This document shows, one piece after another, positions 8,601-16,523 of a stretch of DNA of 64,000 nt (position 1 is the stretch's first letter; each line of letters opens with the position of its first letter). The DNA is taken from positions 62,001 through 126,000 of the forward strand of contig NZ_JABMJG010000008.1 in the NCBI RefSeq assembly GCF_013376045.1, given 5' to 3'. A model generated the notes under the pieces. It did not search any database, was not told the DNA's origin, and saw only the letters and a program-made list of their open reading frames with translations. This DNA is from Variovorax sp. SG517 (GTDB lineage: Bacteria; Pseudomonadota; Gammaproteobacteria; Burkholderiales; Burkholderiaceae_C). Made by a program: the position numbers and the translations under genes.

Positions 8601-11600
8601 AGACCAGTTGCGTTCCGCGGTCAGCCGCCCACTTCTGGTACGTGCCCAGCATGCGGTCGACGGCGAGGTTGATCTTCGAGCCCGCGAAGTCTGAAGCGGT
8701 CGGGTCGATCAGGCGGAAGTCCAAGCCCGCCTTGTTGGCCTGGCCGGTCAGCGACAGCGCGTTGACCTTTCCCTTCGTCTCCTTCGTCAGGCGCTTCAGG
8801 TCTGCGAACTGGCCGAGGATCGATTTCGGGTCCACCTTGATCTTGGGCGACAACGCCGCCTCGACCACCAGCAGCCTGGCATCCTCTTCAGTCTTCGCGG
8901 AGCCGATGAGCTGCCGAATTTCCTTCTCGTCCGGCTGCGGCACGCGGGTTTCGGCGCGCCAGCTGTTGCCGTCCTCGGCCTTCTCGACAACCGCGCGCTC
9001 GCCCGCGGCCGGGTTGAACCCGAACTGCACTCGCCCGCCCTGGATGTCCAGTTGGGGCACGCCCATGAAGTTGGCCACCTCCGGCGAGCGCTTCGCCACC
9101 ACGTTGACCGGCCGGCCGCCGGCCACCTGCGGCACCGGGAACGTGCGGCCCCGGGCCTCCTCCTGCGCCTTCAGGTCGTCCAGCGTCACCGTGTCAGCGA
9201 AGGTCTGGTACATGCCCATCAGTGCAGGCAGGTTCTTGAACTTGGCGAACCGCGAGGCCTGTCGGTATCCCGTGCCCGACGGCGAAACCTCGTACAGCGA
9301 CTCCACGCTGCCGAATTGCTTGGCCCAGGCGTCGAAGACGTGCAGGCCCTGCGCCTTGAGCGTCGGGTACTGCAGGAACCGCTGCATGTTGAACATTTCC
9401 ACCAGGCTGTTGGAAACCGGCGTGCCGGTCGCCCCCATCAGCGGGGCCTTGTCGCCCAGCGCGTCGAAGAGGTACTGGGCCTTCACGAACAGGTCGAACG
9501 CCTTGTCCGATCCGCCCGGGTTGCCCATGCCCGGCACGCGCTCCATGGTGGAGTTGTAGAAGAGGTTCTTGAACTCGTGCAGCTCGTCGATGGCGAAGGC
9601 ATCGACGCCGAGCTCATCGAACGTCACCACCTTGTCACGCTCCCCGAGGGCCTGTACGCGCTGCTTCATGCGCGCTTCCAGGCGGGCCTTGATGCTCTCC
9701 ATGTCGCGCACGATGTTGCGGTCGCCGCGGGCGCGCTTCATCTCGCCGATGCTGTCGGCCAGCTCGGTAATCTGCTCTTCGAGCACCGCCTTTTCCGTCT
9801 CGGCCGGCAGAGCAATCCGCTTCAGGCTGGAGTGGCCGATGATGACGGCATCCCAGTCGCCGGTGACGATCTTGGAGAAGAACTTCTCCCGGTTGCCCTT
9901 GGTGAAGTCGTCCGGCGTGGCCGCCAGCACGTTGGCCGCCGGGTACAGGCGGGAGAACTCGCTGCGCCACTGCAGGGTCAGGTGGTTGGGCACCGTAACG
10001 ATGGGCTTCCGAGCGATGCCGAGCCGACGCATTTCCATGATGGCAGCCACCACCTCGAAGGTCTTGCCCGCGCCGACGACGTGATCCAGCAGAATCTGGC
10101 GCTGCTGCAGGGCCCGCCAGACCGCATCCTTCTGGTGAGGCAGCAGCTCCATCGCGGGCGACATGCCCGGGAAGGTCATGTGCGAGCCGTCGAAGCGACG
10201 CACCACGATGCGGTTCATCTTGTCGTTGTAGATGCCTGCCACGCGGTCGGCGCGCTCGGGATCGCTCCACAGCCAGCGCTGCCACTCGGCCTTCATGGCG
10301 GTCTGCTTCTCGCGCGCCGCCTCTGTCTCTTTCTCGAGCACCACCGTGCGGGTACCGCCATTGGGGTCGCGGATGGTGTCCGTGACCACCACGCCCTGCC
10401 CCGCCATCGTGCGCATGAAGATGTTCTGCGCCGTCATCCGGCTGATGCCCCACTTCGCGGTGTTGAGGGCCGGGTTGGGCTGAGAGGTGTAGTCCACCAG
10501 CCACTGCCCGGTCGCTCGCAGGTAGGTGACGCGCGCATCCGCGCCAGTCACTTCCTTGGCGAACTGCTGGAACAGCTCCTGGGGAATGAAAGCGGCACCC
10601 ATGGCCGCGTGGATTTCGCTCGGCCGCTTGTCGGCCGGGATGACCTTGCGCAAGGCTTCCACGTTGCGGCGCAGTGCCGGGTCATCGCGCGCCGCAGCCT
10701 CTGCTTCGGCCAACTTCGTCTTCACGTCGCCGGACAGGTATTCGTGGGCCATCACGAGCCCGTTCACCGGGTCGGCATATACCACGTCGCCCAGCTCCGA
10801 AACGATCTGGGCCGGCGGCTTGTCGTACAGCGTCGCCATGTAGTCGGCGTCCAGCCGCCCCTTGTAGTTCAGGCTGGCCAGCAGCGCGTCCTTGGCGTTG
10901 CTCACCTTGATGTTGTCCGCTGGCGGGAACATCACGCGGCGCGCGAAGATGTCGGCCTTGACCGCCTTGGGCGCGCGCGGCTCGATGTCCTCGCGCTCGG
11001 CCACCGCCTTGCTCACACCGCGGTCGTAGTCGAACTCCAGTGCCAGCACAAGGGCAGATTCGGTGTCGTCCAGAAAGATGCGGCGGTTGGTGGGATCGTT
11101 CAGGTAGCCGTACTTGCTCTGGAACCCGTCGTAGAGGCGGTTCAGTTCGCGGCGATGCTGCTCGATCTGCCCGTCGGTCGAGTCGGGGGATCGCTCCAGG
11201 CGCATCTGTGCGCGCAGCGCATCGCGCAACCCGACCATTCCCTTCATGCGCTCTGCCGCTTTCACATTGGGCGGCGTCCACGGCTCGGCCGTCCGGTTGC
11301 CCAGCGAATCAGGGCCGCGCATCAACACGCGGCCACTGTCGTCTACGTAGAACGAACCGACCTTCACGCCGTCGGGCACCACCACGTCGGCGGCCTCCTG
11401 CTCGTGCGTGCGCTCCACGGGCTGATAGAGGTCTTCCGGGAGCGCGTCGGCCCACGTCTTCAGCTGCTGCGCCAGGTCGCCGGAAGGTTCCACCGTGTAT
11501 TCGCCCACGCGGTACATCGACCCTGCGGCCGTCGGCCTGCCGAGCACCGCGTCAGGGTTGCTCAGGAAGTAGCTGCTGACGTTGTGCTGCGTGGCTTCGC

Positions 11601-14600
11601 CCGTCTTCGGGTTGGCGAGGGTCTGCTGGCCGACCTTCACCCAGGCAGCGTCGCCCAGGCCGTTCGCACGCTCGGATTCAGTCTTCTTCTGGAACACCAC
11701 GATGTCGGTCACCACGTCGGTGCCGGCGTTCGCCTTGAACGCGGTGTTCGGCAAGCGGACAGCCGCCACCAGGTTCGCGCGGTCCGCGATCCATTGGCGG
11801 GTCGCCTCGTTCTTGGCGTCGAGGAAGTTGTGCGACACCACCATCGCCAGCAAGCCACCGGGGCGCAGCTTGTCGATGCTCTTGGCGAAGAAGTAGTTGT
11901 GGATCGAGAAGCCCGAGTATGGCGAGCGGTCGTCATCCACGATGGGCTCGGACCCGAACGGCGGGTTGCCCACGGCCAGGTCGAAGTACTCGGCCGGCGC
12001 CTGGAAGTCCTGGAAGCCGGTGGCCTGCGCCACCTTCGCGCTGGGATACAGCGCGGCGGCGATCTGGCTGGTGATCGGGTCGAGCTCCACGCCGTGCAAC
12101 TGCGAGCGCTTGCGCATGCTCGCGGGCATCAGCCCGAAGAAGTTGCCGGTACCCACAGCCGGTTCGAGCACGCGGCCTGCGGAGAATCCCATGCGCTCGA
12201 GCGCCTGGTAGATGCCATCGACCACCACCGGCGACGTGTAGTGCGCATTCAGCATCGATGCGCGGGCGGCCTTGTATTCAGCATCGGTCAGCAGTTCGCG
12301 CAGCTCGGCGAACTCCTTGGCCCACTGCTTGTTCTGGGGATCGAAGACACCCTTGAGCGCGCCCCAGCCGACATAGCGCGCGATCTGCTTGCGTTCCTCG
12401 GGCGTGGCCTTGCGGCTCTCGCCGGCCAGCGCCTTGAGGATGCGGATGGCCGCAATGTTGTCGCGGTACTTCTTGGTGAGCCCGCCCTTGCCGATGTCCT
12501 CGGCATCCAGGGTGTGGTCGCTGGGCTGATCGAGCTCGGGCTTCGGCGATGCCTGGGCGGTCGCCGGGTCGGCTACAGCGTCGGCGGGCTGTCGCTCAGA
12601 CCGTACATCTCCGCTATCTCGTGGCGCGCTAGGTGCCGGTTCCCCGGATCGCTGTACGCCCTGCGCTCGGCCTCCTCCTGCTCCTTCAGCGCCGGCAGAA
12701 ACTCGTTCGCCTCGATCAGCGCTTTCACCCGCTTCGGCCACCCGAGCATCCACCGGTTGGCGATCTCGGTCGCCAGCGCCGGCATCGCGCGCATCGCCTC
12801 CTTGATCGGCGGCGGGTAGTCGTTCGGTCTGTACAGCTCCTGCATTTCGTCCATTTTCGTCTCCTGGGGTAGAAGCGGCAATCGGGCCGGCCGCCGAGGC
12901 GCGAGCTCGCGATTGGGCCTCCTTCCATGCAGCGGTGTAGTTGAAGGTCAGGTGCTTGAACCCGTTCACCTGCACCTGCCCATCTTTCGTGAACGGTGCC
13001 CCGCCCGCATCCAGCGTGAAGGTGTTGCCCTGGTAGATGCCGCCCATCGGACGGGATGCCCGTGGATTGCGGCCGAGGTACCAATCGAAGTACGACGCCA
13101 CTGCGGTGCGCGCCGTCTCCATGGTGGTCGCACGCGGTGCGGCTGCGGCGCCGCGGGTCAGGGTCGGCGACAGCGGTTTCTTGAACCGCCCCGAGGCCAA
13201 GCCAGCCTTGAAGTCGTCCACAGACATGGCGGTGACCGGCCCGACCTTCCAGTCCGCGTCGTAGCTGCCCTTGTATGCGGCCACGGCCTCCGCTTCGCTG
13301 TTGAAGCCGAAGAGGGCCTTCGCCTCGTCGTAGGTACCGTCCGCGTTGATCTGGTCCACCACATAGACCGTCGGCGCAGACGCCGCGTCCGGGCCGACGA
13401 ACACGTCCACGTGGTCGCCGTCAGCAGCCTCGGAGCCCTTCACATAGCCGTAGTGCGCGGCCATCGTGTTGCTCCATTCGGTGCCGTTCGGCGACGTGCC
13501 GCGGCGCGTGCTGCCCTGCGGGTTCTCCACGCTGATGCGCAGGCCCTGCACCTCGTCGCCAGACAAGTGGCCCATCTTGTAGTTGCCGGCCTCCTTCTGG
13601 GCCTGGCTGGGCTCGGGCAGGTCGTTTTGCGGGCTGGTCGCGGCTTCGTTCGCCGCGGCGTCGACCGGCGCTGCCGCTTCCGGCCGACGGGCGGCGCTGC
13701 CCTGCTCGCGCTCGATCTGCGCGATGTCGTTGTCGATATCGCGCCGCAGAGGCGTGCCAGGCACAGCCTCGGCGCGCCGGCGGCGCAGGTCCGCCAGTTG
13801 ATCGGCCGGCGCAGCGGCTTGCGGCTGCGCAGCTTGTGCCGGCTGGGCGTCCTTGGCCTGCACAATGAAGCGCCGGTTGTCCGCCACCACCTCGTGCGTG
13901 TCCGCGATTCCTGACGTGTCCACGAAGGATTGCGCCTTGTCGCGGGACAGGAACCATGCGCGCCCCTCTTCCACCCGGCGAATCGCCTTCTCGCGCTTCG
14001 CGTTCGGGACTGCCGGTGCTGCCGGCGTGGGTGTCAGCGCTGCTGCGGTTGCGACTGGCGCTGCTGCAGTCGCTTCTGCTCCTGCCGACGCTTGTTGCGC
14101 GACTGCTTGCTGGGCTTGATCGGCTTGAGTGCCAAGGGTTTCTCCTTTGGGTTGCGGTGCGGATTCGGGCGGGGCGCGGCGGTCGCGTGCTTGCGCGATG
14201 CCCTCCTGCACGCTGTTGGGGGCGGTCGGTGCCGCGGGCGCGAAGGCAGCAAGTTCGGCTCGGGCGCTGTCGCGCTCGGCGATCAGGCGCTGATCCCAGC
14301 CGTTCGACGCGGCCTGTTGGCGCACGAACTCCAACCGTGCGCGCAGTTCGGCCTCCCGGTCCTGCGGCTGCTCGGAGATCTCTCCGGTTTCGGCATTGAC
14401 CTTCGCCACAGGCGCAGCGGCGGGTGCCGGCGAAGCAGCAGCCTGCTTCGTGCCCTTGCCATCGGCAGCCTCCGCTTGAGCGGCGAGCTGGGCCGCCGCG
14501 TTCATCACGTCGTGTGCGCCACCATCCACCGCCAGCGCGGCGGCGGTGGACAGCGGACCTGCAGCGGGGTCCAGCCCCATCGCTTCGGAGGGACGCACGG

Positions 14601-15795
14601 ACTTCGCTTCATCAGCGAGCGCGAGGTTGCCCGTGCTGAACTCGCGCGCGCCTGGTGCCGGCGCCTCGAAGTCCACGCCATCGGTAGGAGCCGTGGGCAT
14701 CACATCGAGCGGAGGCCGGCTGGCCGGGTCGCGCGGATCGAACGTGCGCTGCACGCTGGCCAGGCCGCCCGCAACGGCGGGCAGTTCGCTCGCCACAGCA
14801 GTAGACGGGGCCTCGGTCGCCGGCAGCAGCGAGAGCTGTTCGCCTGGCACTCGCTCTGCGCCACCGGGCTCAGCCGGGTTCGGAGCATGCTGGCCGGTGG
14901 CACCGTGCAGCAGCGCCGCGCCGCCGCCCATGGCGCCGCCCGCGAGCAAGCCCGCGGCGGCGGCCTTGCCGACACCCTCTCCGACGGGCTTGTCCAGCGC
15001 GAGGTTCTGCAGCGCCTGCTCGGACATCGACTGCGGCAGCTCTTCAAGCACGCCCTCGGAGAGCATGCCGGCGCCGACCTGGCGTGCGAGTGAGCGCTGC
15101 GAGGCGGGCCCGGCGCCATGGATTGCGCCCTGCGCCAGCATCGTGTCGGCATCGCCGATGCCGAGGCGCTGCGCGAGGCGGCCGCCGAGCGCTCCGAAGC
15201 CGGCAGTAGCGGCGCCGGTGGCAGCGGACAGGGCCGCCTGCTTCGGGGTGAGCAACCCGTCTTGCGTCTCTTGGCGGATCTGCTCGGCCTGCGAGCCGGC
15301 ACCCAGCACGCCTTCGCCGATGGCACCAGCTATGGCGGGTGCCACCTTGGGCGCCAGCTTCAGCAACCCGCGCGCGACGCCTGCGCCACCGAGCATTTGC
15401 GGAATCGACTCGCCCACGCTGGTCGCGATGGTGCTGGGGTTCTCCAGCATGGTCTTGGCCGTGTCGACGAAGCCGTCGGCCGCCTGCACCTTGCGGTTGG
15501 CGGCCTTCTGGGCATCGGAGTACTGGTCGTCGAGGAACTTCTGCGTCTCCTCGAAGCCAACACCGGCTTGCTCCAGGGCTTTGCCGGCCCGACCGCCGGT
15601 CACAATGCCGGCCAAGCCGACGACGCTCTGCGGCAAGCCGACCGCGCCCTTAAGCGCCGTGACCCCGACATCCTTTGCGGTGCCGAGCACGGTGCGCTTC
15701 GCATCGGGCGCATCGAGCTCACCCGAAAACGGGGTCAGGTTGTGGGGTGGGGTATCGAGTTGCCCGTCGAAGGGCTTAAGGGTTTCGCCAGCCAT
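2692..15795 (-). CDS. Giant polyvalent protein: InPase-like, N6-methyltransferase, SF2 helicase, metallopeptidase-like and ART domains
   Basis: A 4367-residue protein of the DarB-like polyvalent class, thought to be packaged and injected to shield phage DNA from restriction. Visible in order: glycine- and alanine-rich amphipathic N-terminus; low-complexity linker about 300-730; inorganic-pyrophosphatase-like domain about 735-880; linker 960-1080; adenine methyltransferase with EPAVGTGNF near 1212 and NPPF near 1277; helicase with DHVVGAGKT near 1905, DELH near 2070, ATGTPVSN near 2124 and QREGRIIRRGN near 2628; HEVLGHH zinc-peptidase-like motif near 3068; ADP-ribosyltransferase-like domain with FFHGTRDDF near 3277; long helical C-terminus. 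The lysis genes follow it. Odd points: an intact small gene sits in another frame at 12573-12854, and residues near 3225-3265 appear translated out of the ancestral frame. Confidence 0.9.
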   Translation of the reverse strand: MAGETLKPFDGQLDTPPHNLTPFSGELDAPDAKRTVLGTAKDVGVTALKGAVGLPQSVVGLAGIVTGGRAGKALEQAGVGFEETQKFLDDQYSDAQKAANRKVQAADGFVDTAKTMLENPSTIATSVGESIPQMLGGAGVARGLLKLAPKVAPAIAGAIGEGVLGAGSQAEQIRQETQDGLLTPKQAALSAATGAATAGFGALGGRLAQRLGIGDADTMLAQGAIHGAGPASQRSLARQVGAGMLSEGVLEELPQSMSEQALQNLALDKPVGEGVGKAAAAGLLAGGAMGGGAALLHGATGQHAPNPAEPGGAERVPGEQLSLLPATEAPSTAVASELPAVAGGLASVQRTFDPRDPASRPPLDVMPTAPTDGVDFEAPAPGAREFSTGNLALADEAKSVRPSEAMGLDPAAGPLSTAAALAVDGGAHDVMNAAAQLAAQAEAADGKGTKQAAASPAPAAAPVAKVNAETGEISEQPQDREAELRARLEFVRQQAASNGWDQRLIAERDSARAELAAFAPAAPTAPNSVQEGIAQARDRRAPPESAPQPKGETLGTQADQAQQAVAQQASAGAEATAAAPVATAAALTPTPAAPAVPNAKREKAIRRVEEGRAWFLSRDKAQSFVDTSGIADTHEVVADNRRFIVQAKDAQPAQAAQPQAAAPADQLADLRRRRAEAVPGTPLRRDIDNDIAQIEREQGSAARRPEAAAPVDAAANEAATSPQNDLPEPSQAQKEAGNYKMGHLSGDEVQGLRISVENPQGSTRRGTSPNGTEWSNTMAAHYGYVKGSEAADGDHVDVFVGPDAASAPTVYVVDQINADGTYDEAKALFGFNSEAEAVAAYKGSYDADWKVGPVTAMSVDDFKAGLASGRFKKPLSPTLTRGAAAAPRATTMETARTAVASYFDWYLGRNPRASRPMGGIYQGNTFTLDAGGAPFTKDGQVQVNGFKHLTFNYTAAWKEAQSRARASAAGPIAASTPGDENGRNAGAVQTERLPAADQGGDARDAGAGDRDRQPVDARVAEAGESADRGERVSAGAEGAGGGRAQGVQRSGEPAPSAPRDSGDVRSERQPADAVADPATAQASPKPELDQPSDHTLDAEDIGKGGLTKKYRDNIAAIRILKALAGESRKATPEERKQIARYVGWGALKGVFDPQNKQWAKEFAELRELLTDAEYKAARASMLNAHYTSPVVVDGIYQALERMGFSAGRVLEPAVGTGNFFGLMPASMRKRSQLHGVELDPITSQIAAALYPSAKVAQATGFQDFQAPAEYFDLAVGNPPFGSEPIVDDDRSPYSGFSIHNYFFAKSIDKLRPGGLLAMVVSHNFLDAKNEATRQWIADRANLVAAVRLPNTAFKANAGTDVVTDIVVFQKKTESERANGLGDAAWVKVGQQTLANPKTGEATQHNVSSYFLSNPDAVLGRPTAAGSMYRVGEYTVEPSGDLAQQLKTWADALPEDLYQPVERTHEQEAADVVVPDGVKVGSFYVDDSGRVLMRGPDSLGNRTAEPWTPPNVKAAERMKGMVGLRDALRAQMRLERSPDSTDGQIEQHRRELNRLYDGFQSKYGYLNDPTNRRIFLDDTESALVLALEFDYDRGVSKAVAEREDIEPRAPKAVKADIFARRVMFPPADNIKVSNAKDALLASLNYKGRLDADYMATLYDKPPAQIVSELGDVVYADPVNGLVMAHEYLSGDVKTKLAEAEAAARDDPALRRNVEALRKVIPADKRPSEIHAAMGAAFIPQELFQQFAKEVTGADARVTYLRATGQWLVDYTSQPNPALNTAKWGISRMTAQNIFMRTMAGQGVVVTDTIRDPNGGTRTVVLEKETEAAREKQTAMKAEWQRWLWSDPERADRVAGIYNDKMNRIVVRRFDGSHMTFPGMSPAMELLPHQKDAVWRALQQRQILLDHVVGAGKTFEVVAAIMEMRRLGIARKPIVTVPNHLTLQWRSEFSRLYPAANVLAATPDDFTKGNREKFFSKIVTGDWDAVIIGHSSLKRIALPAETEKAVLEEQITELADSIGEMKRARGDRNIVRDMESIKARLEARMKQRVQALGERDKVVTFDELGVDAFAIDELHEFKNLFYNSTMERVPGMGNPGGSDKAFDLFVKAQYLFDALGDKAPLMGATGTPVSNSLVEMFNMQRFLQYPTLKAQGLHVFDAWAKQFGSVESLYEVSPSGTGYRQASRFAKFKNLPALMGMYQTFADTVTLDDLKAQEEARGRTFPVPQVAGGRPVNVVAKRSPEVANFMGVPQLDIQGGRVQFGFNPAAGERAVVEKAEDGNSWRAETRVPQPDEKEIRQLIGSAKTEEDARLLVVEAALSPKIKVDPKSILGQFADLKRLTKETKGKVNALSLTGQANKAGLDFRLIDPTASDFAGSKINLAVDRMLGTYQKWAADRGTQLVFCDLSVPLSARSGFGSKERRVYVREDGALAHKKGTMHTVRGHEDLPFFVVKEGGKDAKAFTIYDAATGLRVHAGLPAKGIATDWAAQALNDDSRRQRWIDARDRIGDLQQDEIDDYNNANEIDTEETESISLSDIAGMSGATAFSVYDDIKGKLVARGVPEREIAFIHDYNTPAAKDKLFKAVNRGDIRFLLGSTPKMGAGTNVQERLVGLHHIDAPWRPSDLEQREGRIIRRGNALYARDPDGFEVEIYRYATEQTYDTRRWQILEHKARGIEQLRKYDGTLNEIDDIEGEAANAADMKAAASGDPLILEETRLRNDVRRLESLQASHADETAAMVRQARDQQRFAEDWGPKELDTFRALQTAAEANPVPKDGFAGLTVAGKTITDREAAIKAVKRGIDRVFVSGGQEEFQYRGVTFMLEGTPDHVELNSPTGGLDSYRPARDVLPSAAGILTRFGNYVNRLPAHIADLEAKIAGAKQSAVQLREQAGKPFAQATELEAAREAHRRVQRRLVAKGPDIPLNQRPALQKAMAEQRQQLTEQGFGDALEEFGGPTDDAQFRRDGTEMLSPEAARAMRALLPNYSPEARAQAVASVSKTVEAIRAGWGNGPEVIVAFDMGDPVVPEAARRADLKQRSGGARGAPEGFYYRGKAYLMASRLPTANDAARVLFHEVLGHHGLRGQFGKGLDDVLNQIGTMRRADVDAKIEEYGLRGVNKLDRRAAAEEVLAEMAQTHPELHFVRRAIAAIRTWLRQHVPGFSNLRMTDDEIVRNFILPARRFVEQGGPDGGPGDGLRFSRGDAGPASTNSLDAPIATNDEGVANFWHWYSGQDGSLKDTRSGTQGSGGTAGGAAAGGPGRDGGAPGRLGPVDAQGRPLVFFHGTRDDFAAFDTEHPNRKDVGWLGRGVYGASDAADANYYAGAKRGQGGQRVMPLYFAVTNPYVATPEIKARLKRATQAQVDRFTSNLRAMGHDGVTLTAEDGSVEIVAFEPTQVKSAIGNSGAFDGGNPDIRFSRSTVQDFAKKATAELNKTFNAPGKLSWWHKTVGTMYNLAERSPAFKAVFDSAQGFVDDVSFYANDAAELAPKLLPKLETWRDIKKAPVAAADNAAVAKPVFEGTLTWARDEQGKPVPVQSLIDAAAELTADQKAQRLLRNGQIDERMLKAWQGMPLESYEKAINTRFESRMLQPGVVWTDAELRSMFKLSDDQIALYHEFRETTDRSLDTMARADMLRFVGDDAKVMRGMVMDAPDAQAAAVLLRDHLVQLANEQPDRATQILNTANGIIDRADKVRDLQARGYAPLSRFGRYSVDVVDAAGERQYFGLFETAREANNMATKMREEFGDATVTQGTLSEEAFKLFAGVTPETLELFGNALGLDSTGDSAQDQAFQEYLRLTKTNRSAMRRLIHRKGIAGFSEDVGRVLASFIYSNARQTAAGLHMGDLGEAVQAIPKEQGELKDAAVRLADYVKNPQEEAQAVRGLLFAQYLGGSVASAFVNMTQPIAVTMPWLSQYGGARAAAAQIGRAAKNIATRGFEYEPDLAAALKRAEDEGTVSPQEVHQLMAQARGASSLRSGDGTRGGELRAMGQNALSRLSLAWGKLFGAAEQVNRRITFVAAYRTAKAQGIEDPAGFARKAITETQFLYSKANKMEWGRGAMGGTLMTFKTYSVAYLELLHRMYTQGGPEGKRAALLALGMLMLMGGAGGLPFEEDLEDAVDALAQMLGYNFSTKKARQEFLESLLPKPIAQFVDKGVSGLPGAPLDVSGRLGMGNLIPGTGLLLEKTSHARDLLEIAGPAGDFVSRILSGGRSVLTGDVGAGLLEMSPAAVRNAAKGADMAATGMYRDAKGYKVLDTNTLEAALKTIGFQPNSVATIQEANGINQGAKAFYNLRAQEIRATWAQGIFEGDQQKVQDARDQVAAWNRKNLEQPMLVRIPDVMRRVREMRKSKDERIADTAPRAMRAQMREDLARTRADL
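12573..12854 (-). CDS. Nested small gene inside the polyvalent gene, alternative frame
   Basis: A 93-residue protein starting MDEMQELYRPNDYPPPIKEA and ending YGLSDSPPTL. It has its own AGGAG seven bases before the ATG at 12854 and its own TAG stop. Its composition (tryptophans, balanced hydrophobics, helix-like blocks such as ANRWMLGWPKRVKALIEAN) looks like a real protein, whereas the polyvalent frame over the same bases is a glycine-, alanine-, arginine- and aspartate-rich linker typical of a shadow frame. Function unknown. I infer an ancestral separate gene that was absorbed when flanking genes fused. It may still be expressed from the late transcript. Confidence 0.65.
   Translation of the reverse strand: MDEMQELYRPNDYPPPIKEAMRAMPALATEIANRWMLGWPKRVKALIEANEFLPALKEQEEAERRAYSDPGNRHLARHEIAEMYGLSDSPPTL
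14034..14135 (-). CDS. Possible second nested micro-ORF with TTG start
   Basis: A 33-residue, strongly basic, glutamine-rich peptide starting at a TTG (LKPIKPSKQSRNKRRQEQKR follows). AAAGGAG stands six bases before the TTG. The polyvalent frame here is another alanine- and glutamine-rich linker. The ribosome-binding sequence may be fortuitous and the peptide is short, so support is weak. Confidence 0.2.
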   Translation of the reverse strand: MALKPIKPSKQSRNKRRQEQKRLQQRQSQPQQR

Positions 15796-15831
15796 TGCGC
15801 CAGTCTTCCGACCAGCCTGTGCGGCGTCGAA

Positions 15832-15843
15832 CCCTACGGGGGG
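15832..15843 (-). promoter_or_regulatory. Late-region element copy b (polyvalent gene)
   Basis: CCCTACGGGGGG on the plus strand; one base of the common core (the A of ACAGG) is missing. The element ends 36 bases before the ATG of the polyvalent gene. The leader carries GGAAGACT shortly before the start, similar to the leader of the small terminase gene. Confidence 0.55.
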
Positions 15844-15861
15844 CTACCTACTGCACCAATG

Positions 15862-15884
15862 AAAACGGCCCCAGAGGGGCCGTT
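15862..15884 (-). terminator. Rho-independent terminator after higA
   Basis: On the minus strand AACGGCCCC-TCT-GGGGCCGTT followed by TTC, a nine-pair GC-rich hairpin starting 22 bases after the higA stop. It separates the toxin-antitoxin unit from the downstream polyvalent gene, whose own late element (copy b) begins just beyond. Confidence 0.75.
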
Positions 15885-15906
15885 TATCAGTCACAGAGAA
15901 GTGGGC

Positions 15907-16227
15907 TCAAGCAGCAAGTGCAAAGTGCTCGTCTTCCGCAGCCGCTACTTCGACCTTCTTGATCTTGACCTTGTGTGCCTTCTTGGCTTCCCACAAATCG
16001 TAGTCCGCCTGCATACGCACCCAAGTCCCAGCGTCACCGCCAAGCCACGCGGCCAGACGGAGTGCCATCTCAGCACTGATCGCCGCGTGCTCATTCAGCA
16101 CACGCGACAGAGCCGGACGCGAAATCTTCAGCTGGAGCGCCGCATCGGTCACGCTCAGCCCAAGCGCCGGTAGAACATCCTCTCGAAGAATCGAACCAGG
16201 ATGCGGGGGGTTAAACATGAGAGCCAT
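15907..16227 (-). CDS. higA: HigA-family antitoxin
   Basis: A 106-residue XRE-type DNA-binding antitoxin. The opening PPHPGSILREDVLPALGLSV and the helix-turn-helix DAALQLKISRPALSRVLNEH are typical of HigA/VapI proteins, followed by WLGGDAGTWVRMQADYDLW, a conserved family segment. It should bind and neutralise HigB and repress the shared promoter. It follows higB by 11 bases, the toxin-first order usual for higBA. The C-terminus is lysine-rich and longer than usual. Role in prophage maintenance or phage exclusion is inferred. Confidence 0.9.
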   Translation of the reverse strand: MALMFNPPHPGSILREDVLPALGLSVTDAALQLKISRPALSRVLNEHAAISAEMALRLAAWLGGDAGTWVRMQADYDLWEAKKAHKVKIKKVEVAAAEDEHFALAA

Positions 16228-16238
16228 CTCAATTCCTT

Positions 16239-16517
16239 TCAGTGGTAGTCCTGGTAATCGACCAGGATTGCGTCTCCACCCTCAAAGCTGTAGGTCAAGC
16301 GCCAGTTTCCATTGACTGATACTGCCCAATGCCCCTCAAGGTCGTCGCTCAGTGGATGCCACCCAAACCCTGGTAGGTTCATGGCCTCTGGATTCGCTGC
16401 TGCATTCAACACAGCCAAAAGACGGCCGAGTTTTTTGGCATGGTGGGGCTGAATGCCCTTCTTGCTGCCCGTAAGGTAGAACTCTTCGAGCCCCTTGTGG
16501 CGCCACGTTCTTATCAT
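16239..16517 (-). CDS. higB: HigB-family toxin (RelE/ParE fold mRNA interferase)
   Basis: A 92-residue protein matching HigB: MIRTWRHKGLEEFYLTGSKK at the start, IQPHHAKKLGRLLAVLNAA in the middle, and the core strand HWAVSVNGNWRLTYSFEGGD. HigB enzymes cut mRNA on the ribosome. The family start MI-RHKGLE fixes the ATG at 16517. A well-formed promoter ends seven bases before this ATG, so the mRNA is probably leaderless or nearly so. All expected residues for a full-length toxin appear present. Confidence 0.9.
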   Translation of the reverse strand: MIRTWRHKGLEEFYLTGSKKGIQPHHAKKLGRLLAVLNAAANPEAMNLPGFGWHPLSDDLEGHWAVSVNGNWRLTYSFEGGDAILVDYQDYH

Positions 16518-16523
16518 GCGTTA

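Noticed and set aside
9635..10504. A 289-codon minus-strand frame within the helicase region of the polyvalent gene
   Set aside because: It is arginine-, histidine- and glycine-rich and lies over well-conserved helicase motifs in the true frame.
2647..12819. Very long plus-strand frames of 800-1255 codons opposite the polyvalent gene
   Set aside because: They mirror the codon structure of a GC-rich gene on the other strand, are full of H, R, L, V and A, and show no domain or ribosome-binding site.
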